Origin: DASWHF01 sp036393295
Lineage (GTDB): Bacteria > Pseudomonadota > Gammaproteobacteria > Acidiferrobacterales > UBA6901
Reading direction: 5' to 3'
Length of the DNA: 64,000 bases
Assembly (NCBI GenBank): GCA_036393295.1
Contig: DASWHF010000018.1
Location: 1 to 64,000 of the forward strand
Shown here: positions 23,732-32,568 of the stretch, one piece after another
Numbering within the stretch: the first letter of the stretch is position 1
How the letters are laid out: the number at the start of each line of letters is the position of its first letter
Position numbers and translations under genes: made by a program
Notes under the pieces: generated by a model
What the model was told of the DNA's origin: nothing
The model's input: the letters and a program-made list of their open reading frames with translations, nothing else
Database searches by the model: none

Positions 23732-24751
23732 TCAAGCCACATTGTGCACCAGGCTCAAGGCCTGCTGGTAGCCGGCGTCGGCCAGCAGCTGCTGCCGGCT
23801 CACCGGAAGCCGGCCGTGCAAGCGCACCAGGCGCAGGTGCGACACCGGGTTGTCCTGAATGCGCAGGCCGTCCAGCAGCGTGTCGGCGGCCGGCGGATCG
23901 TTGCAGGCCAGCACCATGTCGCAGCCGGCGTCGAGCGCCGCCGCGGCGCGCGCCACCATGTCGCCGGCCCCCTTGGCGCCTTCCATGGACAGATCGTCGC
24001 TGAAGATAACCCCCTGAAATCCCAGGCGTCCGCGCAGCACTTCCTTGAGCCAGAAGCGCGAGAAGCCGGCCGGCCGCGGATCGACGCGCGTGTAGACCAC
24101 GTGCGCCGGCATGACGGCGGCCAGGCCGTAGTGGATCATGCGCTCGAACGGCACGATGTCCTGCAGAAGGATGTCCTCGAACTCGCGCTCGTCCACCGGC
24201 ATCGCGACATGCGAGTCGGCGGCGATGCTGCCGTGGCCCGGAAAATGCTTGCCGGTGGCGGCCATGCCGGCGTCGTGCATGCCGCGCATATAGGCGTGGG
24301 CGAGGTCCGCGACCGCCTCCGGATCCGAGTGGAAGGCGCGGTCGCCGATCACCGTGCTGACGCCGCGGTTCAGGTCCAGCACCGGCGCGAAGCTGAAATC
24401 CACCCCGACCGCGCGCAGCTCACGCGCCATCAGCCAGCCACAGGCCTCGGCCAGGCGCAGCGCGCGCTTGCGGTTTTCGTCGTAGTGCTCGCCGAGCAGC
24501 GCCGCCGCGGGCAGCGCGGTGAATCCCGGGCGGAAGCGCTGCACGCGCCCGCCCTCGTGATCGACCGCGACCAGCAGCTGCGGGTCGCGCAGCGCGTGGA
24601 TCTCGCGCACCAGCCGCTCGACCTGCCCGGGCGAGTCGTAGTTGCGCGTGAACAGGATGACGCCGCCGACCAGCGGATGGCGCAGGCGCTCGCGCTCCTC
24701 GGCGACGAGCTCGAGCCCGGCGACGTCCAGCATGACGGGGCCGAGGCTCAT
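23732..24751 (-). CDS. nagZ: beta-N-acetylhexosaminidase
   Basis: 339 residues, ATG 24751. A cytoplasmic glycoside hydrolase family 3 enzyme that removes GlcNAc from anhydro-muropeptides in cell-wall recycling. Signatures: VDHEGGRVQRFRPGFT, the flexible catalytic loop ATGKHFPGHGSIAADSH with the His general acid/base, and the nucleophile in VIFSDDLSMEGA. Overlaps the L,D-transpeptidase gene by 4 bases, pairing two peptidoglycan functions. Confidence 0.95.
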   Translation of the reverse strand: MSLGPVMLDVAGLELVAEERERLRHPLVGGVILFTRNYDSPGQVERLVREIHALRDPQLLVAVDHEGGRVQRFRPGFTALPAAALLGEHYDENRKRALRLAEACGWLMARELRAVGVDFSFAPVLDLNRGVSTVIGDRAFHSDPEAVADLAHAYMRGMHDAGMAATGKHFPGHGSIAADSHVAMPVDEREFEDILLQDIVPFERMIHYGLAAVMPAHVVYTRVDPRPAGFSRFWLKEVLRGRLGFQGVIFSDDLSMEGAKGAGDMVARAAAALDAGCDMVLACNDPPAADTLLDGLRIQDNPVSHLRLVRLHGRLPVSRQQLLADAGYQQALSLVHNVA

Positions 24752-25236
24752 GCGCCCTCCGCGAGGATCTGCACGCGCGTGCCGACCGGCACGCGCTCGA
24801 ACAGTTCGATGACTTCGTCGTTGCGCATCTTGATGCAGCCGTGCGAGCTGGGCACGCCCATCGGGTCCTCGTCCGGGCAGCCGTGGATATAAATGTAGCG
24901 GCGCATGGTATCGACCCGGCCGAGGCGGTTGCGGCCGGCTTCGAGCCCGCTCAGCCACAGGATGCGCGTCAGTATCCAGTCGCGGCGGGGAAAGCGGGCG
25001 CGCAGCGCCGGGGAGTAGATCTCGCCGGTCGGGCGCCGCGACACCAGCACCGCGCCGGCCGGCAGCCCGGCGCCGATCTTGGCGCGGATCACGTGCCAGC
25101 CGCGCGGCGTCTGCTCGCTGCCGTTCAATTCGCCGACACCCTTCGCGGCGGTCGCCACCCGGTAGCGACCGAGCACCGCGCCGCCGGCGTCGTGGAGGGT
25201 CAGGGTCTGGCTGGGCACGTCGACGTGTATATGCAT
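24748..25236 (-). CDS. L,D-transpeptidase (YkuD domain)
   Basis: 162 residues, ATG 25236. The whole protein is a YkuD domain with the catalytic motif IHGCPDEDPMGVPSSHGCIK (Cys in SHGCIKM). No obvious signal peptide: the chain starts directly MHIHVDVPSQTLTLHDAGG. That is unusual for a wall enzyme and fits the small family often placed beside nagZ, which may act on recycled muropeptides. Its location in the cell is therefore uncertain. Confidence 0.85.
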   Translation of the reverse strand: MHIHVDVPSQTLTLHDAGGAVLGRYRVATAAKGVGELNGSEQTPRGWHVIRAKIGAGLPAGAVLVSRRPTGEIYSPALRARFPRRDWILTRILWLSGLEAGRNRLGRVDTMRRYIYIHGCPDEDPMGVPSSHGCIKMRNDEVIELFERVPVGTRVQILAEGA

Positions 25237-25245
25237 GCGGCGCTA

Positions 25246-26622
25246 TTATGCCCGCGCATCCCGCACAAACAAGGCCAGCGCCTCGACGTGGCTGGTCTGC
25301 GGGAACATGTCCAGCGCCCCGGCCGCCTCCAGGCGGTAGCCCTTGACGTGCACCAGCAGTTCGCTGTCGCGCGCCAGGGTGGCGGGGTTGCAGGAGACAT
25401 AAAGGATGCGCCGCGGGCCGCCGCCGTCGTCGGGCAGATGTTTGACCGCCTCCATGGCCCCGGTGCGCGGCGGGTCCAGCAGCCAGAGCGTGAAGCGCTC
25501 GCCGCCCCAGGGTGCGGCCCCCTCTTCCGCGTAGAGATCGGCGGCGCCGAACTCGACATTGCCGATGCCGTTCAGCCGGGCGTTGTCCCAGGCACGCGCC
25601 ACCAGCCCGGCGTCGGCCTCCAGTCCCAGCACGCGTCCGGCGCGCCGGGCCAGCGGCAGCGTGAAATTGCCGATACCGCAGAACAGGTCCAGCACCCGGT
25701 CCTCCGGCGCCGGCGCCAGCAGCTCCAGGGCGCGATTGACCAGCCGCCGGTTGATCTCGCCATTGACCTGGATGAAATCCGTCGGCTGGAAGCGCAGCGT
25801 GAGGTCGTGGTCCGGCAACCGGTAACTCAAGGGCGGCGCCGGCTGCGGCCACAGCGGTTCGATGGCGTCGGGCGCGCCACCTTGTAGATGGATCTGCACC
25901 GAATGCGTCGCGCCGAAGGCGCGCAGCGCGGCGCGGTCGGCGTCGGTGAACGGCTCCAGGTGGCGGAACACCAGCGCGGCCTGCGGCTCCTCGGCGCCGT
26001 CGCCGACCGCGACCTCGATCTGCGGCACACGGTTCGGGCAGCTCAGGGACGCAATGAGATCGCGCAGGGCCGGCAGCAGCGCGGCGACCCGCGGGTGCAA
26101 CACCTCGCAGGACTGAAGCGGCGTGATGTAGGATTTGCGCTTCTCACGGAACCCGACCAGCACCCCGCCCTTCTTCTCGACCAGCCGCGCCCCGAGCCGG
26201 GCGCGGCGGCGATAGCCCCAGGCCGGGCCGGTCAGCGGCTCGAGCCAGCGCTCCGGCTCGACCTTGCCGATGCGTTCCAGGTCGTCACGCAACACCTGCT
26301 GCTTGGCCGGCAGCTGCGCCGCGCTCGCCAGGTGCTGCAGGCTGCAACCGCCGCACACGCCGAAGACCGGGCAACGCGGCACGACCCGGTCCGGCGACGC
26401 CGCCAGCACCTCCAGCACGCCGCCGGTATCGTAGCGGCGCTTCTTGTCGTGATAACGGAAGCGCACCGTCTCGCCCGGCAGCGCGCCGTCGATGAACACC
26501 GCCTTGCCGTCGACATGGGCGACGCCGATGCCGTCGTGGTTGAGCGATTCGACGCGGGCGACCGCGGTGTCGCCCTTCTTGGTCGTTACCGTGGCGGATT
26601 TTGGAGATTGCGATTGCATCAT
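25246..26622 (-). CDS. rlmD: 23S rRNA (uracil-1939-C5)-methyltransferase
   Basis: 458 residues; ATG 26622 or 26619. N-terminal TRAM domain (VARVESLNHDGIGVAHVDGK), an iron-sulfur site in CPVFGVCGGCSLQHL, a Rossmann domain with VLDLFCGIGNFTLPLARRAG, and the catalytic Cys in YVSCNPATLARD. It methylates U1939 of 23S rRNA with SAM. Length and motifs fit RlmD better than RlmC or TrmA. Confidence 0.9.
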   Translation of the reverse strand: MMQSQSPKSATVTTKKGDTAVARVESLNHDGIGVAHVDGKAVFIDGALPGETVRFRYHDKKRRYDTGGVLEVLAASPDRVVPRCPVFGVCGGCSLQHLASAAQLPAKQQVLRDDLERIGKVEPERWLEPLTGPAWGYRRRARLGARLVEKKGGVLVGFREKRKSYITPLQSCEVLHPRVAALLPALRDLIASLSCPNRVPQIEVAVGDGAEEPQAALVFRHLEPFTDADRAALRAFGATHSVQIHLQGGAPDAIEPLWPQPAPPLSYRLPDHDLTLRFQPTDFIQVNGEINRRLVNRALELLAPAPEDRVLDLFCGIGNFTLPLARRAGRVLGLEADAGLVARAWDNARLNGIGNVEFGAADLYAEEGAAPWGGERFTLWLLDPPRTGAMEAVKHLPDDGGGPRRILYVSCNPATLARDSELLVHVKGYRLEAAGALDMFPQTSHVEALALFVRDARA

Positions 26623-26658
26623 TGAAGTGGTGCCGTGGGGTGCGGAAAATCGAATTCT

Positions 26659-26738
26659 GCCACGGGGGTCACGGGGGACACGGGGAGTAACATTGTTTAA
26701 CCATTATTTCTCCCCGTGTCCCCCGTGCTCCCCGTGGC
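26659..26738. repeat. Palindromic intergenic repeat, copy 2
   Basis: 29-base arms (26659-26687 and 26710-26738), 27 of 29 pairing, with a 22-base AT-rich loop. The right arm ends on the stop codon of the exonuclease gene, whose last codons GAT-TAG form the conserved GATTAG edge of the repeat. It lies between two minus-strand genes and could act as a terminator or mRNA-end hairpin. Confidence 0.75.
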
Positions 26739-27517
26739 TAATCACTCACCTTCCAAGCCTTGAGAAACGCCTGTAAGTGTGCGCGGTTCTCGGAATTCAG
26801 CAAATCGCGCACGCGTGCGATTTCCCCGTCGTAGCCGGCCGGCTCCAAATGGCCGCGGATCAGCTCGAAGCGCAGCCAGATCAGATAGGTATTGAGCACG
26901 TCGGTCTCGCAGTAGTCGCGGATCGCCTGGAGGTTGCCGGCCTGGTACTGCTCCCAGACCTGCGAACCGTGCATGCCGAGCTTGCCGGGCAGCCCCAGCA
27001 TCTGCGCGATCTCGTCGAGCGGCGCGCAGGCGCGCGGCTGGTAGCCGGCCAGCACGTCCATCAGGTCGGTGTGGCGCGCATGGAAGCGGCTCAGGTAATT
27101 GTTCCATTTGAAGTCGCGATCGTCGTCGCCGGTGTCCCAGTAGCGCGGCGCGGCGACGCCGTGCCGGAGCGCGCGGTAATGCAGAACCGGCAGATCGAAG
27201 CCGCCGCCGTTCCAGGTCACCAGCGTCGGCGTGTACTTGTCGATGCCGTCGAAGAAGCGCCGGATCAGCTCGGCCTCGCCGGCCTCGATCTCGCCCAGCG
27301 ACCAGACCTTGAGCGCGTCGCCGCTGCGCAACACCGCCGAGATCGCCACCACGCGGTGCAGATGATGGCGCAGGAACTCCGAGCCGCCGCTCTCCTCGCG
27401 GCGCTTGTGGAACATCACCTTGGCGACGTCGTCGTCGTTCAGGTCCGCAAGCCCGTAGAGCCGCCGGCCGGTGGCGACGTCGGGGACGGTTTCGATATCG
27501 AAGACGAGTGTGTTCAT
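26738..27517 (-). CDS. Predicted 3'-5' exonuclease (PolB-like exonuclease family)
   Basis: 259 residues, ATG 27517. DEDD-type fold: VFDIETVPDVATGRRLYGL (first acidic pair), VTWNGGGFDLPVLHYRAL (second motif) and YCETDVLNTYLIWL (third, with D). It belongs to the stand-alone PolB-exonuclease family; no polymerase domain is present. DNA or RNA processing is likely but the substrate is unknown. The final codons come from the palindromic repeat. Confidence 0.85.
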   Translation of the reverse strand: MNTLVFDIETVPDVATGRRLYGLADLNDDDVAKVMFHKRREESGGSEFLRHHLHRVVAISAVLRSGDALKVWSLGEIEAGEAELIRRFFDGIDKYTPTLVTWNGGGFDLPVLHYRALRHGVAAPRYWDTGDDDRDFKWNNYLSRFHARHTDLMDVLAGYQPRACAPLDEIAQMLGLPGKLGMHGSQVWEQYQAGNLQAIRDYCETDVLNTYLIWLRFELIRGHLEPAGYDGEIARVRDLLNSENRAHLQAFLKAWKVSD

Positions 27518-27537
27518 GTTTTGAAGTTTAGGGATTA

Positions 27538-27616
27538 GCCACGGGGGTCACGGGGGACACCGGGAATGATTTGGTTTTGACCGGATTACCCCCGCTTCCC
27601 CCGTGCCCCCCGTGGC
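27538..27616. repeat. Palindromic intergenic repeat, copy 3
   Basis: Same family as the copies at 22737 and 26659: starts GATTAG-CCACGGGGGTCACGG and ends CCGTGCCCCCCGTGGC. The arms pair less well near the loop. It lies between the exonuclease start and the cysM stop. Confidence 0.7.
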
Positions 27617-27624
27617 AAAATTAA

Positions 27625-28515
27625 TCATTCCGGAAACACACCGGTCGAGAGGTAGCGGTCGCCGCGGTCGCAGACAATGGCGACGATCACGGCGTTTTCA
27701 ATTTCAGCCGAAAGCTCGAGGGCGCTGTGCACGGCGCCGCCGGACGAGATGCCGCAGAAGACGCCCTCCTCCGCCGCCAGCCGCCGGGTCATGGTTTCGG
27801 CCTGCGGCTGCGAGACCTCCATGACGCGGTCGACGCGCTTGGGGTCGTAGATCTTCGGCAGGTAGGCCTGTGGCCAGCGGCGGATGCCGGGGATGGACGC
27901 GCCCTCGGTCGGATGCACGCCGACGATCTGAACGTTCGGATTCTTCTCCTTGAGATAACGCGACACGCCCATGATCGTGCCGGTCGTGCCCATGGCGCTG
28001 ACGAAATGCGTGATGCGACCTTCGGTATCGTGCCAGATCTCCGGGCCGGTGCCGAGGTAGTGCGCGGCCGGGTTGTCGGGGTTGGCGAACTGGTCCAGCA
28101 CCCGGCCGCGGCCCTCGGCCTGCATCGCCAGCGCCCGGTCGCGCGCCTCCTCCATGCCGCCCTGCTTCGACACCAGAATGATCTCGGCGCCGAAGGCCTT
28201 CATGGTGGCGCGGCGCTCGGCGCTCATGTGCTCGGGCATGATCAGGACCATTTTATAACCCTTGATCGCGGCGGCCATGGCCAGCGCGATGCCGGTGTTG
28301 CCGCTGGTGGCCTCGATCAGCGTATCGCCGGGCTTGATCTCGCCGCGCGCCTCGGCGGCACGGATCATGTTGAGCGCCGGCCGGTCCTTGACCGAGCCGG
28401 CCGGATTATTGCTTTCGAGCTTGACCAGCACGACGTTCGACGTCGCGCCCGGCAGGCGCTGCAGGCGCACCAGCGGGGTGTTGCCGACGAAGTCCTCGAG
28501 CGTGCGGGTGTGCAT
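27625..28515 (-). CDS. cysM: Cysteine synthase B
   Basis: 296 residues, ATG 28515. A PLP enzyme making cysteine from O-acetylserine and sulfide or thiosulfate. Motifs: LEDFVGNTPLVRLQRL, ESNNPAGSVKDRPAL (PLP Lys in SVKDR), EATSGNTGIALAMAAAIKGY and VFCGISSGGAVHSAL. The length and the GRRWPQAYLPKIYD-type region fit CysM more than CysK. Confidence 0.95.
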   Translation of the reverse strand: MHTRTLEDFVGNTPLVRLQRLPGATSNVVLVKLESNNPAGSVKDRPALNMIRAAEARGEIKPGDTLIEATSGNTGIALAMAAAIKGYKMVLIMPEHMSAERRATMKAFGAEIILVSKQGGMEEARDRALAMQAEGRGRVLDQFANPDNPAAHYLGTGPEIWHDTEGRITHFVSAMGTTGTIMGVSRYLKEKNPNVQIVGVHPTEGASIPGIRRWPQAYLPKIYDPKRVDRVMEVSQPQAETMTRRLAAEEGVFCGISSGGAVHSALELSAEIENAVIVAIVCDRGDRYLSTGVFPE

Positions 28516-28539
28516 GGCGGAATTGTACTGGACGTCCCC

Positions 28540-30273
28540 TCAGCCTGCATCCGGATCCTGAATCTCCACCGCCACCAGCTGCACGGCGCGCGCGCCCTGG
28601 TACTCATTGACAGCCAGGCGATATGCCACGCGCACGCGCCGCCCGCAAAGCTCGCGCCCCGTCGCCTGGTTGAAGGCAATCGCATCGAGCGTGCGGCCCT
28701 CGGGATGGCGCAGCTGCAGCTTCAGGTGTTTGTCGCCGACAACCCGCGCCGCCAGCACCTCGAACTCGCCGTCGAACAGCGGCTCGGGGAAGCCCTGGCC
28801 CCAGGGGCCGGCGGTGCGCAGCAGCTCCGCCAGGCCCAGGTCCAAATCGCCAGCGGCGAGCTCGCCGTCGCTGGTGAGCTGGCCGTGCAGCGCCTCCGCG
28901 CCCAGGTGGCGGCCGACCTCGTCGGCGAAGGCCGCGCTGAACGCGGGGAGCTTGTCGGCGTCCAGGCTCAGGCCCGCCGCCATCGCGTGCCCGCCGAACT
29001 TTTGCAGCAGGGCCGGATGGCGCGCGGCCACGGCATCGAGCACGTCGCGGACATGCACGCCCGGCACCGAGCGCGCCGAGCCCTTGAGCGAACCGTCACC
29101 AGCCGGCGCGAAGGCGATTACCGGCCGGTGCACGCGCTCCTTGATGCGTGCGGCCAGGATGCCGATCACGCCCTGGTGCCAGGCCGGGTCGTAGAGGCAC
29201 AGGCCGCGCGGCAGTTCGCCGTCGAGATGCAGGGCATCGAGCAGGCCGAGCGCCTGGGCCTGCATCCCGGCCTCGATGGCGCGGCGCTCGCGATTGAGCC
29301 GGTCGAGGCGTCCGGCCATCTCCTGCGCGGCCGCCGGGTCTTCGCTGAGTAGGCAGGCGATGCCGAGCGACATGTCGGTCAGGCGCCCGGCGGCGTTGAG
29401 GCGCGGCCCCAGCACGAAGCCGAGATCGGTCGCGCTCAGGTGCCCGGGCGCACGCCCGGCGACCGCCAGCAGCGCGCGGATGCCGGCGCAGGCCTGGCCG
29501 CGGTTGATGCGCGCCAGGCCCTGCGCGACCAGGATGCGGTTGTTGCGGTCGAGCGGCACGACGTCGGCGACCGTGCCGAGCGCCACCAGATCGAGCCACT
29601 GGGCGAGATTCGGTTCGGCGACGTTCCGTTCGTCGAACCAGCCGCGCTCACGCAGCCGCGCGCGCAGCGCCAGCATCACGTAGAAAATCACGCCGACCCC
29701 GGCGAGATGCTTGCTCGCGAAGCGGTCGCCCGGCTGGTTGGGGTTGACGATGGCATCCGCCGCCGGCAGCACGGCGCCGGGCAGATGGTGGTCGGTGATC
29801 AGGACCCGCATGCCGCGCGCGCGGGCCGCCGCCACGCCGTCCAGGCTGGAAATTCCGTTGTCGACCGTGATCAGCAGCTCGGGCCGGTGCTCGGCCGCGA
29901 CCGCGACGATCTCGGGGGTCAGCCCGTAGCCGTACTCAAAGCGGTTCGGCACCACGTAGTCCACTCGGGCCGCACCCAGGGTGCGCAGGGCGCGCACCGC
30001 CAGCGCGCAGCTGGTGGCGCCGTCGGCGTCGAAGTCGGCGACGATCAGTATGCGCCGGACGTATCGCAGCGCGTCCTCGAGCAGCGTCACCGCGGCGTCG
30101 ATGCCCAGGAGTCCCTGCGGCGGCTCCAGCCGGTCGAGGCCGCGCGCGAGCTCGGCGGCCGAGGTGAGCCGGCGCGTCAGGTACAGGCGCTGCAGCACCG
30201 GGTGCAGGTCCGGCGGAAGATCGTGCGCGACCGCGTCCAGCGTGCGCCGGACGATCCGGCGTGCGCCGCTCAC
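28540..30273 (-). CDS. recJ: Single-stranded-DNA-specific exonuclease RecJ
   Basis: 577 residues from GTG 30273, which overlaps the stop of the upstream gene; a longer ORF has no support. DHH phosphoesterase motifs are complete: VADFDADGATSCA, TVDNGISSLDG and LITDHHLPG. The DHHA1 motif is KFGGHAMAAGL and an OB domain follows. It degrades 5' ends of ssDNA in RecF-pathway recombination and mismatch repair. Confidence 0.95.
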   Translation of the reverse strand: MSGARRIVRRTLDAVAHDLPPDLHPVLQRLYLTRRLTSAAELARGLDRLEPPQGLLGIDAAVTLLEDALRYVRRILIVADFDADGATSCALAVRALRTLGAARVDYVVPNRFEYGYGLTPEIVAVAAEHRPELLITVDNGISSLDGVAAARARGMRVLITDHHLPGAVLPAADAIVNPNQPGDRFASKHLAGVGVIFYVMLALRARLRERGWFDERNVAEPNLAQWLDLVALGTVADVVPLDRNNRILVAQGLARINRGQACAGIRALLAVAGRAPGHLSATDLGFVLGPRLNAAGRLTDMSLGIACLLSEDPAAAQEMAGRLDRLNRERRAIEAGMQAQALGLLDALHLDGELPRGLCLYDPAWHQGVIGILAARIKERVHRPVIAFAPAGDGSLKGSARSVPGVHVRDVLDAVAARHPALLQKFGGHAMAAGLSLDADKLPAFSAAFADEVGRHLGAEALHGQLTSDGELAAGDLDLGLAELLRTAGPWGQGFPEPLFDGEFEVLAARVVGDKHLKLQLRHPEGRTLDAIAFNQATGRELCGRRVRVAYRLAVNEYQGARAVQLVAVEIQDPDAG

Positions 30274-31331
30274 CGGAATGCCGTCAGACGGCGCCGCCGG
30301 CGCCACCAGCGGCGCAGCACCCCCGGCGCGGCGGCAAAACCGTGCTGCGCATCGGGCCACAGATTCAGCGCCGCCAGATCACCCGCCTGCAAGGCGACAC
30401 TGAGCGGTACGATCCAATCGCGCTCCAGGGCGGTGAGCGCCTCGACCCAGGCCTCGGTCTCGCCGTAGGCGGCCGCCGCCTGTGCCGGGTCGAGAACCAC
30501 GAGATGTTCGCCCGACCCGCCGAGCGCCGCCAGCAGCGCGGTGACATCGGCCGGCACGGCCCCGCTGGGAATGTTCGCCAGGCGCGCCAGCCCGAGCGCC
30601 ACCGGGTCACCGCCCCAAATCCGGGTCCAGGTGCCGGCGTCGATTTCCGGCAGCCGGCCGGCACCCCAGAACCACAGGCTGTTGATCGGCAGGAGCCCGC
30701 GCGCCTCGCGCTCGCTGTTGATGCCGGAGGTGTGCAACAGGATTTGCGTCTCGTTGAGCAGCGTGTGCCAGGCCTTGGCGTCCGGTCCGGCCGGCAGGAA
30801 CGGGTGGATGTCCCGCCCGGCGGCGGCGAGCGGCGGCACGGTGGCAATGACGGTCGCCTGCGGCGCCCTGAGATACCAGCGCAGCGGATGCCGTACCTCG
30901 AGCTGCCAACCCTCGTCGGCATAGTTCTCCAGGATCTCGGCGGCCAGCCGTTCAGCCTCGGCGGCCGTGATCTTGAGCGCGCCGCCCTCGGTCAGTATCA
31001 GCCCGCCGCCAGCCGGTTCGAGGTGCACCGGGTCGGCGCGCAGCCAGAAGCCGTCGTCGCGCTCGCCGCCGTCCGCCAGGCGGCTGACCGCGGCGGCCGG
31101 AAAATCCCCCTCCGGCGGCCGCGCGATGCCGAACAGGCCGAACAGACAGGCCGTGAGCGAGCCGTCGTGCCCTCCGCCTGTGGACCGCGGCTTGAGCCGG
31201 TCGGAACGCCCCAGCAGCCTCTCCAGGGCCGGCAGACGGGGGATGGCCTTAGGCGGAACTCGGGAGTTGAAAAGCCCTGGGACCACCAGGGTCAGGGAGG
31301 GCTTGCCGGGGCCGGCCGGGTGGTCGGACAT
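30270..31331 (-). CDS. Cofactor-independent phosphoglycerate-mutase-like protein
   Basis: 353 residues, ATG 31331. The first part reads LTLVVPGLFNSR and the core contains FWLRADPVHLEPAGGGLIL, then LHTSGINSEREARGLLPINS and LWFWGAGRLPEI. This family of regulatory or orphan PGM-like proteins is commonly encoded directly upstream of recJ in beta- and gammaproteobacteria. The metal ligands of true iPGM are not obviously all present, so enzyme activity is uncertain. Overlaps recJ by 4 bases. Confidence 0.7.
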   Translation of the reverse strand: MSDHPAGPGKPSLTLVVPGLFNSRVPPKAIPRLPALERLLGRSDRLKPRSTGGGHDGSLTACLFGLFGIARPPEGDFPAAAVSRLADGGERDDGFWLRADPVHLEPAGGGLILTEGGALKITAAEAERLAAEILENYADEGWQLEVRHPLRWYLRAPQATVIATVPPLAAAGRDIHPFLPAGPDAKAWHTLLNETQILLHTSGINSEREARGLLPINSLWFWGAGRLPEIDAGTWTRIWGGDPVALGLARLANIPSGAVPADVTALLAALGGSGEHLVVLDPAQAAAAYGETEAWVEALTALERDWIVPLSVALQAGDLAALNLWPDAQHGFAAAPGVLRRWWRRRRRLTAFR

Positions 31332-31442
31332 TGTGTGGACAGGTTCCTGTTTTGGGGCAAACTATACCCTGGTCGGCGCGGTCGAAAAAGCAGTACTTTG
31401 AATAGTAATGAACTCTGCGTCACTTCGAAGATGGAGACAGCC

Positions 31443-32492
31443 ATGACCACTCGAACGCCACTCGCAGTCGCCGGACTGTGCACCGTATTGTTCCTGGGCG
31501 ATCTCTCCGGCGTGCCGGCGGCACGCGCGGCACAGGAGTATGAGAAGAAACCCGCCCCCACCCAGTTCGAGCACCCGCCCTGGTTCAAGACCTCGTTCCT
31601 CTATCTGCGCGACGATGTCGCCGCCGCCCGCGCCGGCAACAAGCGGCTCATCCTGTACATCGGCCAGGACGGCTGCCCCTATTGCAAGGAGCTGATGGAG
31701 AACAACTTCAGTCAGAAAGCGATCGTCGATTACACGCGCAGGCATTTCGACGTTCTGGCGATCAACATGTGGGGCGACGCCGAGGTGACCGATTTCGACG
31801 GTCGCGTCGTCACCGAGAAGCGCTTCGCCGAGCAGCTCGACGTCAAGTATACGCCGACCCTGCTGTTCTTCGACGAGCAGGGCAAGGTGGTGCTGCGCGT
31901 GAACGGGTATTTTCCCCCGCACCAGCTCATGGCCGCCCTCGAGTACGTCGCCGGGGGCCATGAAACGTCCGGCGGCTTCCGCGAGTTCTACGCGAAGAAA
32001 TCCCCGCCGCCGGCGAGCGGCCGGCTGCACACCCGGCGGCAGTTCCTGAAGCCGCCGTTCGCGCTCGCCGGGCGCGGCAGCGGCAAGCCGCTGCTGGTGC
32101 TGTTCGAGCAGAAGGTCTGCGGCGGTTGCGACTTCCTCCACCGGACGATATTCGAGAACCCGGAATCGCGCGCGCTCCTGCAGCGTTTCGATGTCGCGCA
32201 GCTGGACATGTGGAGCGACACGCCGGTGACCACCCCCGCGGGCGAGACCACCACCGCGCGCGCGTGGGCGCGCGACCTCGGCCTGGTGTACGCGCCGTCG
32301 GCGGTGTTATACGGCGCCGACAACCGCGAGGTGCTGCGCGTCGAGGCGATGCTCAAGACCTTCCATGTCCAGTCGGTCATGGACTACGTGGCCTCCAACG
32401 CCTATCGGGAGCAGCCCAACCTGCAACGCTATATCGACGAGCGTGCCGGCGCGCTGCGCGCCCAGGGCGTCCAGATCGATCTCTGGAACTGA
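31443..32492 (+). CDS. Periplasmic protein with two thioredoxin domains
   Basis: 349 residues; ATG 31443 has ggag seven bases upstream. A signal peptide (residues 1-30, ending ARAAQ) is followed by two thioredoxin-like domains. Domain 1 has the active site GCPYC (Cys78, Cys81) and cis-Pro in KYTPTLLFF. Domain 2 has VCGGC (Cys226, Cys229) and VYAPSAVLY. Both resemble the SoxW/thioredoxin-like reductases of sulfur oxidisers. A 22-base stretch at the 3' end reappears at 37045-37066, beyond the AT-rich insert that follows. Confidence 0.8.
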   Translation: MTTRTPLAVAGLCTVLFLGDLSGVPAARAAQEYEKKPAPTQFEHPPWFKTSFLYLRDDVAAARAGNKRLILYIGQDGCPYCKELMENNFSQKAIVDYTRRHFDVLAINMWGDAEVTDFDGRVVTEKRFAEQLDVKYTPTLLFFDEQGKVVLRVNGYFPPHQLMAALEYVAGGHETSGGFREFYAKKSPPPASGRLHTRRQFLKPPFALAGRGSGKPLLVLFEQKVCGGCDFLHRTIFENPESRALLQRFDVAQLDMWSDTPVTTPAGETTTARAWARDLGLVYAPSAVLYGADNREVLRVEAMLKTFHVQSVMDYVASNAYREQPNLQRYIDERAGALRAQGVQIDLWN

Positions 32493-32535
32493 CTCCCCCC
32501 CCCCTCTTGACAGGGCTATATAAGTAACCCACAAT

Positions 32536-32558
32536 TTAGTTATTCAACTAACTTAGTT
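32536..32558. promoter_or_regulatory. Candidate TetR operator
   Basis: TTAGTT-attc-AACTAA-c-TTAGTT: two palindromes sharing the central AACTAA half-site, 11 bases before the TetR start. A TTGACA hexamer lies at 32508-32513. It is probably the autoregulatory operator of the TetR gene and perhaps of the SDR/DsrE genes that follow. Confidence 0.5.
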
Positions 32559-32568
32559 TCATTCATTT

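Noticed and set aside
22839..23735. Longer speD starting at 23735
   Set aside because: The added 29 residues have no similarity to SpeD, while TTG 23648 has a proper ribosome site and the expected N-terminus.
30261..32492. Very long plus-strand ORF across recJ, the PGM-like gene and the thioredoxin gene
   Set aside because: Its first two thirds are the antisense shadow of two well-supported minus-strand genes. Only the part from 31443 has a signal peptide and thioredoxin motifs.
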